A stretch of DNA of 64,000 bases from positions 4,008-68,007 of the forward strand of contig WKLE02001724.1 of NCBI GenBank assembly GCA_014885115.2, in the 5' to 3' direction. Position 1 is the stretch's first letter. Each line of letters begins with the position of its first letter. The stretch is from Asterionellopsis glacialis. Taxonomy: Eukaryota > Bacillariophyta > Plagiogrammaphyceae > Rhaphoneidales > Asterionellopsidaceae. Shown piece after piece: positions 1 to 10,476 of this stretch. The notes beneath the pieces were generated by a model that was given only the letters and a program-made list of their open reading frames with translations, ran no database searches and was not told where the DNA came from. The translations under genes and the position numbers were made by a program.

Positions 1-360
1 TTGTTGAAGTTTTAAAGATAACAATTTAGTATACCGTTGACGTTGGTCTTCCGTGAGGTGTGGCGGATAAACGGGTTCATTGGGGACCAGAGCCGTCATG
101 TCCCGAATAGGGATCTGATTGAGGGCACAGGCCACGTTTATCTGATGATAAAATTGTCGCATGGGCTCCTCATCAAAAGTCTCCAGGGCAGCATCCAATT
201 TATTATGAAGAAACGCCTTCTCACTGTGGAAGTGAGTGTTATACGGAGGTGAATCCATCATATTATGGGACCCCCCTGGATGAGAAGATCCTCTTGGATG
301 CCGAGTTGTAGGGTGGATAGAAGGGTGAGGAGTAGTGATCAGTGCATCCGGGTCAATCAT
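1..360 (-). CDS. Second retroelement-like ORF, partial (runs off window)
   Basis: On the minus strand an ATG at 360-358 opens a frame that stays open to base 1 (120 codons). It starts four bases after the stop of the preceding ORF and is in a different frame, an arrangement typical of retroelement gag/pol units expressed by frameshift or re-initiation. The visible part is His/Pro/Ser-rich at first, then becomes a helical, charged segment (FHSEKAFLHNKLDAALETF, then EEPMRQFYHQINVACALNQ) that looks like a capsid-type helical domain. I see no protease, reverse transcriptase or integrase motif, because the frame leaves the window. The retroelement assignment is inference from ORF arrangement and style; a host gene cannot be excluded. 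Confidence 0.4.
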   Translation of the reverse strand, partial: MIDPDALITTPHPSIHPTTRHPRGSSHPGGSHNMMDSPPYNTHFHSEKAFLHNKLDAALETFDEEPMRQFYHQINVACALNQIPIRDMTALVPNEPVYPPHLTEDQRQRYTKLLSLKLQQ

Positions 361-364
361 ATAT

Positions 365-2119
365 TTATTTTGAAATACCGGTGGCTTTGTCGGTGTAACC
401 GAAGGTGGTGTTGGCGGGCTCAGGAGATTTAGATGGGAGCTGATCACGAAAATCTTGAATATGACCCAGAACTTCATCAATGTACACTTCGGTGGTATTA
501 TCAATCTTGGTCTGAATAGACTTCAACTGAGTGTCCAGTTGAGTCTGGATGTCATCCAACTGTTGATCGACTAAGCAGCGGCGTGAGTCAATATCCTGGA
601 TGAGAGAATCCCGAAGGCTCTGAATATGGTCATTAAAAGATGTACCCTGGGTCCCAAAATATTGGTTCAAGGACCGGTTATAGGAGGTATAGTCAGCCAA
701 ACGGGAAGCATGGGCATTAAGCGTATGCTCATTTTGACTAATCTGATTTTGTACGAGTTCCTGCGTCACGTTAAATGATTCAATGTCCTTAGTGATCTGT
801 AGTTGTTGACTCTGTATCTCATCAACGCGTGTCTCCATGGTAGCCACAAGGTGGGCAATACGGCGTGATGATTGCATCCACTCCATTTGGGATTGATCCA
901 ATGCCTGAGCGTATTGTGAATTGATGGAGTTATATTTACCATCAAATTGATTTTGCATGGATGTTAATTTGTCAGACAACTGCAAAAATTGTGTCTCCCA
1001 AGAGGCTCGTAAATCCAAATGATGCTTCTCCATGTCATGAATTTTCTTTTCATAGGATCAACATTGTGCTTCGATAGAAGACAGTTTGGATTCAACCGTA
1101 TGAAGTTGAGACGCAGACTGATGAAGCTTTTGCTCCAAAGCAGCATCACTCGCCTCATCGTCACGGAGAACCGGGGAGTCGTCCTCTGCCAGCACATGAA
1201 ACCGATTGGTGTGAGTGGGCACAGGCGTAGGAAGATTGGCAGTAGCATCAACATCTAAGATAAATTTTTGAATCCGCTGTCTTGGTAGAGAAGAGGAGGT
1301 AACATCACCGTGCACACGGGAAGGGGTACCAGACTTCCATGAGACCGAAGGTTTCCCTGCAACCGAAGGATTCCCTTGGTTGGAGCGTGATTTATGATGG
1401 TATGGAACATTTTTCCAACCATCTTCGTCAGTAGTAGGGGTGGAATCATCGTCATCATCCTCACTGCTGAAGTTATCAGACACGGGATCTTCCTGGTGAT
1501 GTGGGACTCCCTGAGGGGTATCCGTGTCGGCTACAGTATCGGATACCGAGTTCGGTGTGTCCGATGTCTTAGGGGTGGATTTGGTAGGATTATCCGAACG
1601 AGTCGTGTGTGGAGGAGAGGCCGGTGGTGAGGGCAAAGGTGGAACTACCGGAAGTTGGGCGTGAGGGGTCCTATCAGAGGGCTCCAAATCCGAAGATAAG
1701 CGGTCGACCGTTAATCTGGCGGATGGTAGGTTTGTAGATGAAAGAGCACCATGTTGTTTGGTGTCCCCATCCGATGGATGATATTCATTGCCCGTGGATT
1801 TATCCACCGCGATGGTCCGTTTGAATGTGAAGACATTCTGGTCGTCACGAGTGATGCACGAAATCTTAAATTCCGTAAGACAACGTAGCATCTCTTCAAA
1901 ATAGAGATTGGGGTAACGACGCCACAATGGAAGTTGCTTTTGAAGACGTTCATAAGAGTCGCGACGACGAGTAGCAAATTTGCCTGTCCCAGTGAACTTT
2001 GCAAAGTATGCTTCAATGTGTTCCAAGAGTGGCTTAGGAGCGTCAATACGCTTATGTTTACCCATGAGGGTGCGTTGGCCTAAGTCCGGCTTGGTGGATT
2101 CCGTTGGAGAAGCTGGCAT
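365..2119 (-). CDS. Gag-like coiled-coil ORF interrupted by an in-frame TGA
   Basis: Minus-strand frame from ATG 2119 to a TGA at 1060-1058 (353 codons), then continuing in the same frame without another stop to TAA at 367-365. The N-terminal ~95 residues are a compact basic/aromatic domain. Residues ~110-310 are Ser/Thr/Pro/Asp-rich and look disordered. From ~320 a heptad-rich coiled coil starts (EQKLHQSASQLHTVESKL) and runs straight through the TGA into MEKHHLDLRASWETQFLQL and beyond. The coil on both sides shows this is one protein of about 585 residues. No CCHC zinc knuckle is present. Base composition is more GC-rich than the neighbouring genes. It could be a retrotransposon Gag with a nonsense mutation (CGA to TGA is one transition) or with programmed readthrough. 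I do not recognise the exact family. Confidence 0.5.
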
Positions 2120-2969
2120 GGCGAATCCCGTAGAAATTGGTACTAATTCTACAGAGAATCGCTAATACACCAGGCACGAAAAAAAAATAGGACGGCGACG
2201 TCGATCTAGACAATGGCCGTTTGAAGGTGCTCGAATCGGGTTCGAACGTAAATCAACGATGCCGTAGCAACGTTGCCCAATGGAGACAACCGGATAGGTG
2301 TCAATGGGTTGGGGGCGTGTGGGAAGCTGATAAAGGCTTATAACCTGTAAGGCTCTAGATTACGGGTAATAACCTAATCTAGAGTAAGGGTAATTACTTC
2401 TATACTATTGGTCCGTCCTTCCCCTCTCACCTCTATCTGGTTTCCAAATCATAAGTTATTATAGTTTTCTTATCCATATCGTCCCGGCGCCTCAGATACA
2501 TTGGGAGGTGTAAAATGACGACATGACGTTTTTTACTTAGGGACCCACCATCCGAGACAGTTTTCTATCCTAAAATTCCCTGTTCAAATTTTTACATACT
2601 GTATAGATGATACGTACCAGGTAACCCTAAGGTATCCCCGATCCTCAATTTTTACACTAGAGAAAATGAGAAGACAAACAGAATTACATGGTAAGTATGC
2701 TCTAAGGCCTTCGCCATGGGCACTTTTTCTGACGCGACAAAGAAGTGGAAGAAGAGGCGATCATCTACGTTCTGTATTTGATCTGAAAACAACTTCATGT
2801 ACCGGTAGTATTTGCTGCTTGCTTTGTACAAACGGACCTCATAATTCATAATTCCACCGATTTGTCATCTCAACTTTACCACATGCACCATTCGATTCCC
2901 CATCCAAAAAAAACATCTCTGAAACACAACCAAGTTGAAAGATACCATCACGATTTCTAAATAGTAAAT
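2120..2969. other. Intergenic; possible retroelement leader and phosphatase promoter
   Basis: No convincing ORF. The part next to 2119 is relatively GC-rich and may be the leader or LTR of the retroelement-like unit, but I could not identify matching LTR ends or a primer-binding site. The AT-rich part near 2900 should contain the promoter of the downstream phosphatase gene. Confidence 0.4.
2353..2384. repeat. Perfect inverted repeat, 10-bp arms
   Basis: Arms CTCTAGATTA (2353-2362) and TAATCTAGAG (2375-2384) are exact reverse complements around a 12-base loop. It could form a hairpin upstream of the Gag-like ORF. Function unknown. Confidence 0.6.
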
Positions 2970-4325
2970 ATGGCATTGATACCAAACAAGGATAACCACG
3001 AAGAAATCATGACCAATACTAGGACGGGTATGGCTTCTTCTTCCAATTATAATAATGAGTATAACGATACTGTTGGTGTTCCACAAAACGAAACAGAAAA
3101 AGAACAACATCCTCCATCATTGACAAGACAACCATCATCGTCGTTAGAAATCATAATGGAGCGTTTAGATTCCTTGGATAAAATGGTATCACGGCCCATG
3201 TTTCGTGCCAAGATACCACTTTGGTTGGAATGTATATTAAGTGTACCCGGAAATTTCTTTGGGATACCCTTATTTGCATGTCTCTTACTTCCAAATACCC
3301 TCACATGGTGGTTTTTGCTTTATTTTCAACATGAAGAAACCACAAACCAAACCATCAAAACAGCACAACTACGCACTCACACCATGATAACATGGAAACT
3401 ATCAATAGTGGTATGTTGGATATTGTCATTACTTTTATGGATATACGTCTTGAAAGGACGAAAAGCAATACGTTTCTGTTACAATCCGAAATTATCTGCC
3501 CTTACACCTCTTTGGGGTGTACTGCTTCTCTGTCAAATGCAGGATACTTCCACTCATGATGATGCTTTAACTGCTACTACAAATAATGCAGCATGCCCTA
3601 CGGCAATTCATAAGAGTCAAAGTATTGGTTTCTTTCAAATATCTGCATGGTGTTTATCCATTATACCTGTAGCATTATTCAAACCAAAATTTGCAAGACA
3701 ACGACCTGCCGTCACATGGTATTGTACTTCCAATGATAATGAGACTGAGAGTGATGATCAAGACACAACCAGCAACAGCAAATCCAAACATTTGAGTACA
3801 TTACCACGTTTGTTTTGTAAAGATGGGAATTCATCTTTTCCAAGTGGTGATGCAGCCGGTGCAACAGCTCTTTGTTATCCATTATTTCGTTGTTCCACTT
3901 CCTCCTGGTTGCAACGGTCATCATCCACTTCCTCCTTTGTTGTGGGAGGAAAATTGATAGCTATTTTATGCGTGGTCTTGAGTTGTGCAGGACGATTGTA
4001 TTGGCAAGCACATCATTTGGGTGATGTACTAGGAGGTATTCTTCTTGCCTTATTTTGTTGTTGGTGCTTGGAACAATACTATCACAATCTGAATGAGGTT
4101 GATGATCATGGCATTGAAACCAACAACCATGGCCACTGTTCTTATGATTGTCATTGTCATTCCGCAAAATGGTGGCACCCCATTGTAGCACAATGTATAG
4201 TCATTGTCATTCTAATCTTCTCAAGACTCGTCAACTCTAAAAAATCCCATGTAGCATGGGGGTCTTCTTCTTCAAAAGAGCATGTTTCAACATTAAACGA
4301 CGTCAAGAACAAGAAAACCAAATAG
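2970..4325 (+). CDS. PAP2-family membrane phosphatase with PSGD in place of PSGH
   Basis: Intronless, 451 residues. Hydrophobic segments near residues 85-120, 140-165, 220-240, 320-360 and 405-425 indicate a polytopic membrane protein. PAP2 motif 1 (K-x6-R-P) is KPKFARQRP near residue 238. Motif 3 (R-x5-H-x3-D) is RLYWQAHHLGD near 341 and keeps the nucleophilic His. Motif 2 is FPSGDAAGATA near 291, so the His of canonical PSGH is Asp. PAP2 enzymes dephosphorylate lipid phosphates such as phosphatidate or dolichyl-PP; the substrate here cannot be told. The acid-base residue change may mark a subfamily or altered activity. The N-terminal ~75 residues are polar and lack a signal peptide. The gene is convergent with the PRORP gene, 58 bases away. 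Confidence 0.82.
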   Translation: MALIPNKDNHEEIMTNTRTGMASSSNYNNEYNDTVGVPQNETEKEQHPPSLTRQPSSSLEIIMERLDSLDKMVSRPMFRAKIPLWLECILSVPGNFFGIPLFACLLLPNTLTWWFLLYFQHEETTNQTIKTAQLRTHTMITWKLSIVVCWILSLLLWIYVLKGRKAIRFCYNPKLSALTPLWGVLLLCQMQDTSTHDDALTATTNNAACPTAIHKSQSIGFFQISAWCLSIIPVALFKPKFARQRPAVTWYCTSNDNETESDDQDTTSNSKSKHLSTLPRLFCKDGNSSFPSGDAAGATALCYPLFRCSTSSWLQRSSSTSSFVVGGKLIAILCVVLSCAGRLYWQAHHLGDVLGGILLALFCCWCLEQYYHNLNEVDDHGIETNNHGHCSYDCHCHSAKWWHPIVAQCIVIVILIFSRLVNSKKSHVAWGSSSSKEHVSTLNDVKNKKTK

Positions 4326-4383
4326 AGAAAACGACTCTATAAATCATAATATGCACTGCTGTTCAAATTACTATTTCATTCTA

Positions 4384-6672
4384 TTATATGTTTATCGCTT
4401 GAATGCAGACATATGTTTCTTCGTTCGGTGTACTTTCATCATTTGCAACATGCATTCCATCTAAAAACCGATTTTCATCACCTTGTTTCGGAAGTGGAAT
4501 TACAAGTGCACCATCACCTTGTTCTTGTTCCTGGTCTTTGTCGTTGCTTCCTACCTTGGCAATCTTTTGTTTTAATCGTTGTATACGTCTTGAATATATA
4601 TCTGGATATTCCAAGATGGGGATACGTTGATTTGCTTTGGTGGATGACCATGTACCAAAACTAAAATGTATTTGATGACGTTCTTTCCACCGTATAAAAT
4701 GTCGTTGACTCAACATTTGGAAGTGATGATCCCGCATTTCATCATTGGTGACTACCAACGTATTCGGTCCACAGACTAATGCAGCATGTAACCAAAACCA
4801 ATCATCATTACAACCTCGAGGAGTTTGGTACAATAAACGTAATGTTTCTTCCTTTTCGTCATGTAGCCCCTTGGTTGTTTGACGCATAGATTTCCATTTT
4901 TGGACAATAGGTTGTGCCCATTCAGGTACCATGGAAGATGCAAAATGACGTTCATGTAAAATTAACAATACGGTTTTGTGTTCTTCTTGTATAAAATGTT
5001 GTACAATCCAATCAATTTGTTGATAATCTACATGTTTTGGTGCCGAAGCAAAGTTCTTTTGATAATAACCCACATTAGCACCATCAATAATCACATCGTA
5101 CTGTTTGTGTGCAGTCGTAGACGTGGTCGTACTGGTCGTCGACGGTTTTAAAAATGTCAAAAAGTTGTTCCAATGATATTTTCGTGATTCGTATCCCTTG
5201 GCTTGTAATTTACGCTTTTTACCCTTGCCACCCCCTTGATATTGAGATGTATGGCTCTGTATTTCACCCTGTAATACAATGGATTCATTCATTTCGATCA
5301 TTTGATCCCATGCATCCTTGGATAACGTTACAGGTTGTACTCGTTGTCCCTTGGCACATCCAGTTTGTAACATTCCGGTTGCTGTATCAATATGACAACC
5401 GTAACTAATCATCCATTTTTGGTTTGTCTGTGGTTGTTGTTGTTGTTGGTCAGAAGAGGAAGCAGACGGCACTGGCGAACAATGACATTGTATAGGACCA
5501 AGATAAGTATTTGTACTACCTGTCGATGTCTCGGGTGGAGGTTGTAATAAGGCATATGGATTTTCTGTGGATGTATCTTTGGTAGCAGTGAGAGTCGCAT
5601 GGGAGGATTCAAACCATGATACAATTGTTTGTATCGCATCCTTGGATGGAACTAAAACATCTTCAGCTAGATCTTTCAACACCCGTTGAAAGATAATTGG
5701 ATTACCCACTTGTATAGCGCATTTCATCAAGGCAATCATTTCTTTTTCTGTAATGTCCATGTTGCTGCTAGTACTAGTAGTACTAGTATTGCCACTGCTA
5801 TGTTGTAAAATGGTAGTCCATAACTCAATGGCACGATCCATTTGTCCCTCATGACAATAGGCAATCAATAAATCACTGTACAATCTCAACTTCAATTTAC
5901 AATGATGTTGTTTCGTTTCAGCTTCCTTCAGTAGTTCATACGCTTCTTGTAATTCATTACATTTGCATAATATCCGTACCAAGGCTGTATACGCCGTTTC
6001 ATTCAATGGTAAATGCAATGTATCCATATGACATTTAATTTCAAATGCATATTTTTTACGTTCTTCCAAGGATAAGATATTACTACTACTATCTTCTTCT
6101 TGTCGTCTCATGGTACTTTCTTTCGTAGTTTCAGTGTCAGTAGTAGTATGTTGTTCTTGTGTTTGTTGTGTCTCAGTGGTTGTTGGTTTCGGTGTACCAA
6201 TATGAACAATCCCTAATTCTTTTGATTTCAAACCATCACATAAATTTAATAAATTATAAAATGTTTGAGATTCAATTTTAATATCATCTTGACATGCCTT
6301 TTGATATGTCTGAATAGCAAGGTGTATATTATTTGTTTTACAACATTCTTGTATAATACGACGTACTTTTAATATTTGGGGATTACATTTTTTCTTTCGA
6401 ATCATTTTTTGATTCTTGTTGTTGTTTTTATTATCATCATTGTTCTTATTGTTGGAGGCGGTTGTTTCTTGTGTTTGTTCTTTCTTCTTGTCCATGTTGT
6501 CGTCATTGGGTTTCATTGTAGTCAAGGAACATGCTGTTGATCCTTGCATTTCTTGTGTTTGTTCTTGTGGTACTTCTTGCAAAGATGATTTTTGTATGGA
6601 TTCTTCATTGTCTTTTTCAGCAGACGTTGTCGATGAATGTAACCGTTTCATATTTGCTTTATGAATTGTCAT
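4384..6672 (-). CDS. Protein-only RNase P (PRORP), PPR plus NYN nuclease
   Basis: Intronless, 762 residues. PRORP enzymes cut 5' leaders from tRNA precursors without an RNA subunit. Residues ~1-95 are low-complexity and charged. Residues ~95-330 contain PPR-like helical pairs (for example AIQTYQKACQDDIKIESQ) separated by Thr/Gln-rich inserts. A Cys-containing linker follows (~395-440). The metallonuclease domain holds VIIDGANVGYYQKNF near residue 525, and the Asp-rich catalytic segment CNDDWFWLHAAL and VVTNDEMRDHHF near 620-650, followed by FIRWKERHQIHF. These match the NYN catalytic motifs of land-plant PRORP closely. No obvious presequence is seen, so the compartment (nucleus, mitochondrion or plastid) is open. 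The poly-Gln and Thr tracts are typical of this genome. Confidence 0.9.
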   Translation of the reverse strand: MTIHKANMKRLHSSTTSAEKDNEESIQKSSLQEVPQEQTQEMQGSTACSLTTMKPNDDNMDKKKEQTQETTASNNKNNDDNKNNNKNQKMIRKKKCNPQILKVRRIIQECCKTNNIHLAIQTYQKACQDDIKIESQTFYNLLNLCDGLKSKELGIVHIGTPKPTTTETQQTQEQHTTTDTETTKESTMRRQEEDSSSNILSLEERKKYAFEIKCHMDTLHLPLNETAYTALVRILCKCNELQEAYELLKEAETKQHHCKLKLRLYSDLLIAYCHEGQMDRAIELWTTILQHSSGNTSTTSTSSNMDITEKEMIALMKCAIQVGNPIIFQRVLKDLAEDVLVPSKDAIQTIVSWFESSHATLTATKDTSTENPYALLQPPPETSTGSTNTYLGPIQCHCSPVPSASSSDQQQQQPQTNQKWMISYGCHIDTATGMLQTGCAKGQRVQPVTLSKDAWDQMIEMNESIVLQGEIQSHTSQYQGGGKGKKRKLQAKGYESRKYHWNNFLTFLKPSTTSTTTSTTAHKQYDVIIDGANVGYYQKNFASAPKHVDYQQIDWIVQHFIQEEHKTVLLILHERHFASSMVPEWAQPIVQKWKSMRQTTKGLHDEKEETLRLLYQTPRGCNDDWFWLHAALVCGPNTLVVTNDEMRDHHFQMLSQRHFIRWKERHQIHFSFGTWSSTKANQRIPILEYPDIYSRRIQRLKQKIAKVGSNDKDQEQEQGDGALVIPLPKQGDENRFLDGMHVANDESTPNEETYVCIQAINI

Positions 6673-8099
6673 TGTCGGTATTGTTGTTCTTGTTGTTGTT
6701 TTCCCTCTCTCTCTTTTGAGTTTGCTACTCCGAGATGTGAAACGTGTGCGACAGAGAGAGAAGCAATCAATAGTAACACACTGCGACGCGTCGAGAATCG
6801 CAAGGAGGTATTTACGTGCAATGATTATATATTTTTTGGGGGTTCATGCTTCATGCACGACACAGATGTTATCATCTCCATTTTTTTCTCGTCTCGATCA
6901 TGATTATTATTTTTGAATGGATGCCATCGCGGCAGGCAAGCCATCAAAGCCTGTCCTCAACATCTCCCATGTAGGCGACCTACGCTGTCTTACGAAGAAT
7001 AGGACCCCCACCTAATTCAAGACGGTAGCCAGACAGACACTTACAGTAAATCCGTCTAGCTAGAAAACATCAAGATACAAAAACTTGCTTACAAAAACAT
7101 ATCATGCCCATAATTTATTTGCTTGTTTGTTTGACTGGATTATTGGTGTGCAGTGACAAAGGGGTATATTATGATGCTTTATAAGATGCATTTTGTTTTC
7201 TTCTTGAACTTTTGGTTGTGTGAAGGTGAATCGATGGAAAAAGATTTTCGTGTTTGAAAGGTGTTTATTCTTGTTGTGGTGGTTACCATTGTTGCTTGTT
7301 CAAATTTTGAGATTTTTTTTTAAACAAGATTTTGGCTGCATGACCAATCAATGATTCTTCTCCTTATCACTTTACATCTGTAGAAACATGTATAATGACA
7401 CATTGGATTTTAGTACACTTGTAGTTGCGTTCCAATGGTTGCTATTGGTGCACCAATGAGTCAGAAGGAGCTGGATTAGGAGAAAGAAAAAAAAATGAAC
7501 CATTTCAAAAAGTAAACCTCTCTAAAACGTCTTTTTTCTTGATGAAACAATTATTGTACGAAATTTTTCTTTTAAAGTATGGGGTAGGGTTCAATCCTTC
7601 TTGTATTAACTAAAATCTATACCAAATTTGCATTGTTTGCTTTGTAGTCTTGGTACGGCCCTCACAACACATGCTAGCTAGCTAGCTAGCTAGCTAGAGG
7701 ACAAGTCTACATGATGCACGAGACAAAGGCTCTACAGTACTCTTCAACATGACTTGCAAAGCTTTCCTGTTGATCGAACTGCAACGTACAACAATGACAG
7801 AGTCCAAAACACTTCTTTAGAAGTATACATGAACAAATGTACCATAGAGTCCATAGACTGCAGCGTTTTCATTATGTTGAAAACCACCCCAAAGAAAAGT
7901 TCACACAAGATTATTACATGACAAAACTTGTCCTTATCATTTAGTTGATCACTTAATCCTACTATCTACCTAATGGAATTAAAAAATAAAGGGAAACAAA
8001 AACACAGCGAAACCGAATTTTGCGATATAGAAGCAGACCCAAGCTGGATACTATTCTCCATGATTCTTTTATATCTGTTTCTATCCTTTTCCCATTGAT
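6673..8099. other. Intergenic, 1.4 kb
   Basis: Upstream region of the PRORP gene and downstream region of SKP1. AT-rich, with T-runs. Apart from a tetranucleotide repeat at 7673-7697 I see no gene; a short ORF at 7425-7613 has no recognisable features and is probably chance. Confidence 0.5.
7673..7697. repeat. (GCTA)6 microsatellite
   Basis: Six tandem GCTA units plus one G. The unit is self-complementary over its CTAG/GCTAGC steps, so the whole tract is palindromic. Confidence 0.9.
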
Positions 8100-9058
8100 T
8101 TAAGCTTCTTCACACCACTTGTTTTCTTCGCGCACTTGTGCTTCTTCTTCTGGTGAAAAGTCATTTGTGATATTAAAGGTTTGACGGATTTCTTCGGGTG
8201 TTTTACCCTTAATCATACTTGCCACAGTGGCACATGTAAGGTCCAACAATGGTTTGATATCCATATAATTGGCAGCCAGGATTAATTCAAACAACAAGAC
8301 TTGTTCGACATTGACAAAATCTGCATACCATTTCTGCACGACATCTACCATGTTTTGTGATTTCAGAGGTTTTTCAATTTCCGTCATGGGTTCCGTCCGA
8401 TGATGTTCACAAAATTCAATCACCTTGGCTAATACGGTCGCCTTAACATTGGGCAATGGAATTTCGGTTCCCGATCCCTGATTGTCATCATCATCGTCAT
8501 CCGGTTCATCATCGTCCATCATTGATTTTACCAATTCTGACATTTCTGCGACAGGTGTAGGGACCGAAAAGGTATCACCTTCCTTACTTACCTGTTATTT
8601 ACATTTACGGACGAGTCGAGGAAAGTGAAAGAAAAAGTGATGGATCAACGGACAAACAAAAGGAAGGAAACACAAAAGGAAACATCCACGAGTTAGCTAT
8701 CATCAATGGTAATTAAAAGTACATTCGAACGACATTGTAATCATCTATAGGGCGAAGCGTTGTGGCGTTGTCCCGTGCATCTATTGGTCCACCATTTGCG
8801 TCTCTCGGAATCATCAAACTGCGCAATAATCAATCCTTTCTTTTTTGGGGGGGGAACAACTTGATGTCTACGTAAAAATCAACGTAGCTCAGTACTAATC
8901 AGTCGGTGGAAGCAACATCCAACCAACATTACCACACACAACCACAGACCATGGAAGCAAATCAGCTCTATGCCGCACCATGACCTTTGCTGTATCTAAA
9001 ACTAACTTGTTCACAACGAACTTACAAGAGTTACAGTTCCAGCTTCTTCAACGTCCAT
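8100..9058 (-). CDS. SKP1: SKP1, SCF ubiquitin-ligase adaptor (two exons)
   Basis: SKP1 links F-box proteins to cullin-1 in SCF ubiquitin ligases. Exon 1 is only 11 codons (9058-9026, MDVEEAGTVTL), followed by a 434-base intron (donor GTAAGT at 9025, acceptor ACAG ending 8592). Exon 2 (8591-8100) continues VSKEGDTFSVPTPVAEMSEL, giving 174 residues, normal for SKP1. The BTB/POZ fold is followed by the F-box-binding C-terminus, with ILAANYMDIKPLLDLTC, EEIRQTFNI and terminal ENKWCEEA. The acidic loop DDDEPDDDDDD is longer than in many homologues. The ATG at 8543 cannot be the true start, because the first conserved strand would be missing. Exon 2 begins with GTAAGT directly after the acceptor AG, so the acceptor abuts a donor-like hexamer. 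Confidence 0.9.
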
Positions 9059-10137
9059 GATGGAAAAAATACAATGATTACAAGAAAAAGTCTAGTCTTG
9101 CGTGGAACATGAGCAGTCAAAAGAGCACACTTCTATGGTTTTCTTGACAACGACAACAGCACAACAAGACGTGAGAGAAATAGGACCCGGGTCCCGTCGG
9201 CGCTGCACACACTAAAAAATAGATGTTCATTCCGTCTCGTTTCGCTCTGCGCGCGCTTTCTCTTTACAAGTCCAGTACCAGCGTACTCGTATTATACCAG
9301 TGTGTAAGTTAATTCCTACCTGTGTCCAGCACGTGACTAACATAACTTGCATTGTTCTTGACTCCCAAAGAAAAAAAAAGAATCTCAAGGATTTCTACAC
9401 AACACCCGCGTATAATACTCAACGTGAACTAGACATATGAGGGTTTCCATCTTATTTAAGTCGTTTTTTCTGTTGAGACGTTGATGTAGGACAAATTACG
9501 AAAGTCCAAAGTGCATGTAAAAGGTGGTAGAATGTTTTATTACTTGAGACATGCCAAACTTTTCACAACACAAAAGAGATTATAGTAGTGGCTTGTCTCC
9601 CAAAATTTGTAATATCATTTACTCCATCTCGAATTTCAATCATCATTTAACCGTCAACAGCATTCACAAAGAAAGTTCCATTGAGCTCCTCATCACCAAT
9701 GCAGTGAGTTTGACACATTGTTTAGGATTACCTTTTTGGACCGCAATGATGACAGATATGATCAAAAATAATAAGTCTGAGTTAGGTAAACTGACTGATT
9801 ATCTGTATGTCTGTCTGTAGCTGCTTGCATGGTTAGATCATATTATATTATGTTATTGAAAAGTGAGTTACGACCAACAGGGAACCTTTCAATTAGGTAG
9901 TATTTTGTTCTCAAAATAACTACATCGAGTGGAAAAGACCAAAACATTTTATATATTGGATGGTCGGTGATGTTTCTTCTCGACCACACAATGGATGTCT
10001 GAACATGGTTCATGCTACATAGTATGTGGATAGTGCCGCACACTATTAAAATTGATTTCTTTTGCTTCTAGTTTATCCGTCTATAATAGTATAGAGAAAC
10101 TGGTGATCTATCGGTGTTTTTGTATATACTGCGGTTC
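9059..10137. other. Intergenic, 1.1 kb
   Basis: SKP1 promoter side and the 3' side of the carrier gene. A weak 89-codon ORF at 9551-9820 has no recognisable domain and biased AT-rich codons; I regard it as chance. No RNA gene seen. Confidence 0.45.
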
Positions 10138-10445
10138 CTACAACATGACTTTAAACATATCATACCCAACTAATAATATAGCACCACCTATACTTCGTAT
10201 AATATTCGGTCCCAAACCTAAATAAAACCCCTTCAAACCCTCTTGACGCAATACAAATTTGAAACATTGATAGGAATTTAAAAAAGACCGTTCCTCCAGG
10301 GGTACACCAGCTTGCATCATTAATCGTCGTCGTATGGAATCTATAGGATAACATGTCGTACCTGCCATTAAACTTACAGTTTGTGCTGCCACAAATCGTT
10401 CATTCCAACTTAGAGATACGTTGTTTTGTTCTTGTTGTTTTTCGG

Positions 10446-10476
<31 letters not shown>

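Noticed and set aside
2119..2530. Possible LTR with primer-binding site upstream of the Gag-like ORF
   Set aside because: I found no repeated LTR copy (the other end is outside the window) and no convincing match to a tRNA 3' end.
7588..7604. GGTTCAATCC-like T-arm
   Set aside because: No matching acceptor stem or anticodon arm; surrounded by AT-rich DNA.
7673..7697. (GCTA)6 as start of a CRISPR-like or attachment site
   Set aside because: Plain tetranucleotide microsatellite; no spacers or partner sites, and the DNA is eukaryotic.
8100..8543. SKP1 as a single-exon 147-residue gene
   Set aside because: It would lack the first conserved SKP1 strand, which is present upstream and joined by a good GT-AG intron.
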